From Circinella umbellata (Eukaryota; Mucoromycota; Mucoromycetes; Mucorales; Lichtheimiaceae): a DNA stretch of 64,000 nt. The notes under the pieces were generated by a model. The model ran no database searches. It was not told the DNA's origin and saw only the letters and a list, made by a program, of their open reading frames with translations. How positions within the stretch are numbered: position 1 is the first letter of the stretch; each line of letters starts with the position of its first letter. Of the stretch, positions 63,070 through 64,000 are shown in pieces. A program made the translations under genes and the position numbers. Location: NCBI GenBank assembly GCA_025093555.1, contig JAIWNF010000091.1, positions 1-64,000 of the forward strand, given 5' to 3'.

Positions 63070-64000
63070 GGCAAAAGAAAAATACCCTTTTTTCAATATA
63101 AAGAAACTATTATTATACAGCATTTAGCAATGTATTTTGAACTGGGTTTGTTTGTATTTTTTATGGGGGGTGGGTAGGATAAGGATGTTCTCGATGACGG
63201 ATTTTATTAAAGAGGAAAGGGAGTAAAAAAAAAAAGGTTTGGGTCTGTGTTTTTTTTGGGGGGGGGGAGGAGATAATTAAGGTGTGTCTGTGACATATTT
63301 AGTGAAAAAGCTCCAATGAATATGCATATATTTATTATAAAAAAAACTCTCACACAAAAAAAGAAATGGTGATATTACTCCCCATAATATAATGAAATAC
63401 ACGTAAACCATGAGGTTATCTATTTCTTAATAACATCCATTCACACACAATCTCCTTTTTTTTTTTTTCTCTTCCCTTCTTCCTCTTTCTCTTCTTTTCT
63501 TTTCCCTCACCTTACTTTTTTTATTTTATTTTATTTCATATTATTATCATTTTTTCTCTTTTTTTTTTTGTACAATACCTTTTGCCTTTTCTCTTCTCTT
63601 ATTCATTGCGCATAATGGTCGCCATGAAGTGCTAGATTCCCTTTTCAAAAAACTTTCCCTCGAAACATATAATATTATATATGCATTTTTCTCCTCTTTT
63701 ATCACTTTTTTTTTCTTTAACACACTTTCCTCTTTATCTTCTTTGAATTATCCTCTATAACACACATACACACCAGACACACATAAACCATGCTTGTATA
63801 TTACTCTGAACAACTGAATACTCCTATCAAAACTTGAACAATTTCCATAACTTACGTATTAACCAAATCAACACAAACTTTATCATACAACACAACTCAC
63901 ATTAAACTTCATCCATTATCAATAACAGCTACAATCAACAGCAACAACAATTCTTTCAACATTTTACATAAACTGTCCTAAAACTCTCCGTTTATCTCCT
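63070..64000. other. 3' flank and likely promoter of a gene to the right
   Basis: Begins with the 3' flank of the ankyrin-FYVE-RING gene. From 63430 it is a very long pyrimidine-rich stretch (CTTCTTTCT-like), then CAA-rich DNA to the edge. This resembles promoter and leader sequences seen before other plus-strand genes here, so a gene probably starts beyond the window. Confidence 0.4.

Overview
This window reads as nuclear DNA of an AT-rich, intron-rich fungus, most likely an early-diverging mould of the Mucorales (Mucoromycota). Nearly every conserved gene is broken by short introns with gtaagt/gtatgt-type donors, ctaac/ctaat branch-like motifs and ag acceptors. The proteins are plainly eukaryotic: Ran, YKT6, VPS41, a ubiquitin-L40 fusion, HPRT, nucleoside diphosphate kinase, PBDC1, CMC1, and a U1 snRNA gene. 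The species call rests on gene style and composition only. No tRNA, rRNA or CRISPR array was seen.

Layout: 0.4-1.2 kb holds the 3' part of an unrecognised spliced gene on the minus strand. 2.0-3.1 kb is an unrecognised 366-aa ORF. 4.1-6.4 kb is a frameshifted MULE-type transposase gene with a surviving SWIM zinc finger. 6.8-7.0 kb is a U1 snRNA gene. 8.7-18.1 kb holds L-2-hydroxyglutarate dehydrogenase, PBDC1 and VPS41, the last two in divergent orientation. 18.8-26.2 kb holds an intronless HET-like gene, thioredoxin, Ran and ubiquitin-L40. 27-35 kb is a retrotransposon-rich stretch around an MFS transporter, with one decayed LINE fragment and one 5'-truncated LINE flanked by a 14-bp target-site duplication. 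36.8-44.2 kb is a housekeeping block: archaeal-type phosphoglycerate mutase, CMC1, HPRT, 3-hydroxyanthranilate dioxygenase and NDK. 44-51 kb is gene-poor with traces of a DDE transposase and one O-methyltransferase gene. 51.5-63.1 kb holds an F-box/repeat protein, an FAD monooxygenase, YKT6 and a large ankyrin-DysF-FYVE-RING protein.

The exon models were assembled by hand so that splice sites and phase agree and the total length is a multiple of three. All major genes closed cleanly this way except CMC1, which has an in-frame stop. The genes do not form an obvious pathway cluster. HPRT, HAAO and NDK touch nucleotide or NAD metabolism, and VPS41, YKT6 and the FYVE-RING protein touch endolysosomal traffic, but this grouping may be coincidental. 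Unusual features include the U1 gene with a partly duplicated upstream block, the LINE insertion with its duplication, extreme exon structures in PBDC1 and ubiquitin-L40, the CMC1 stop, and two multidomain proteins with uncommon layouts. I did not find a convincing wholly new biological system.
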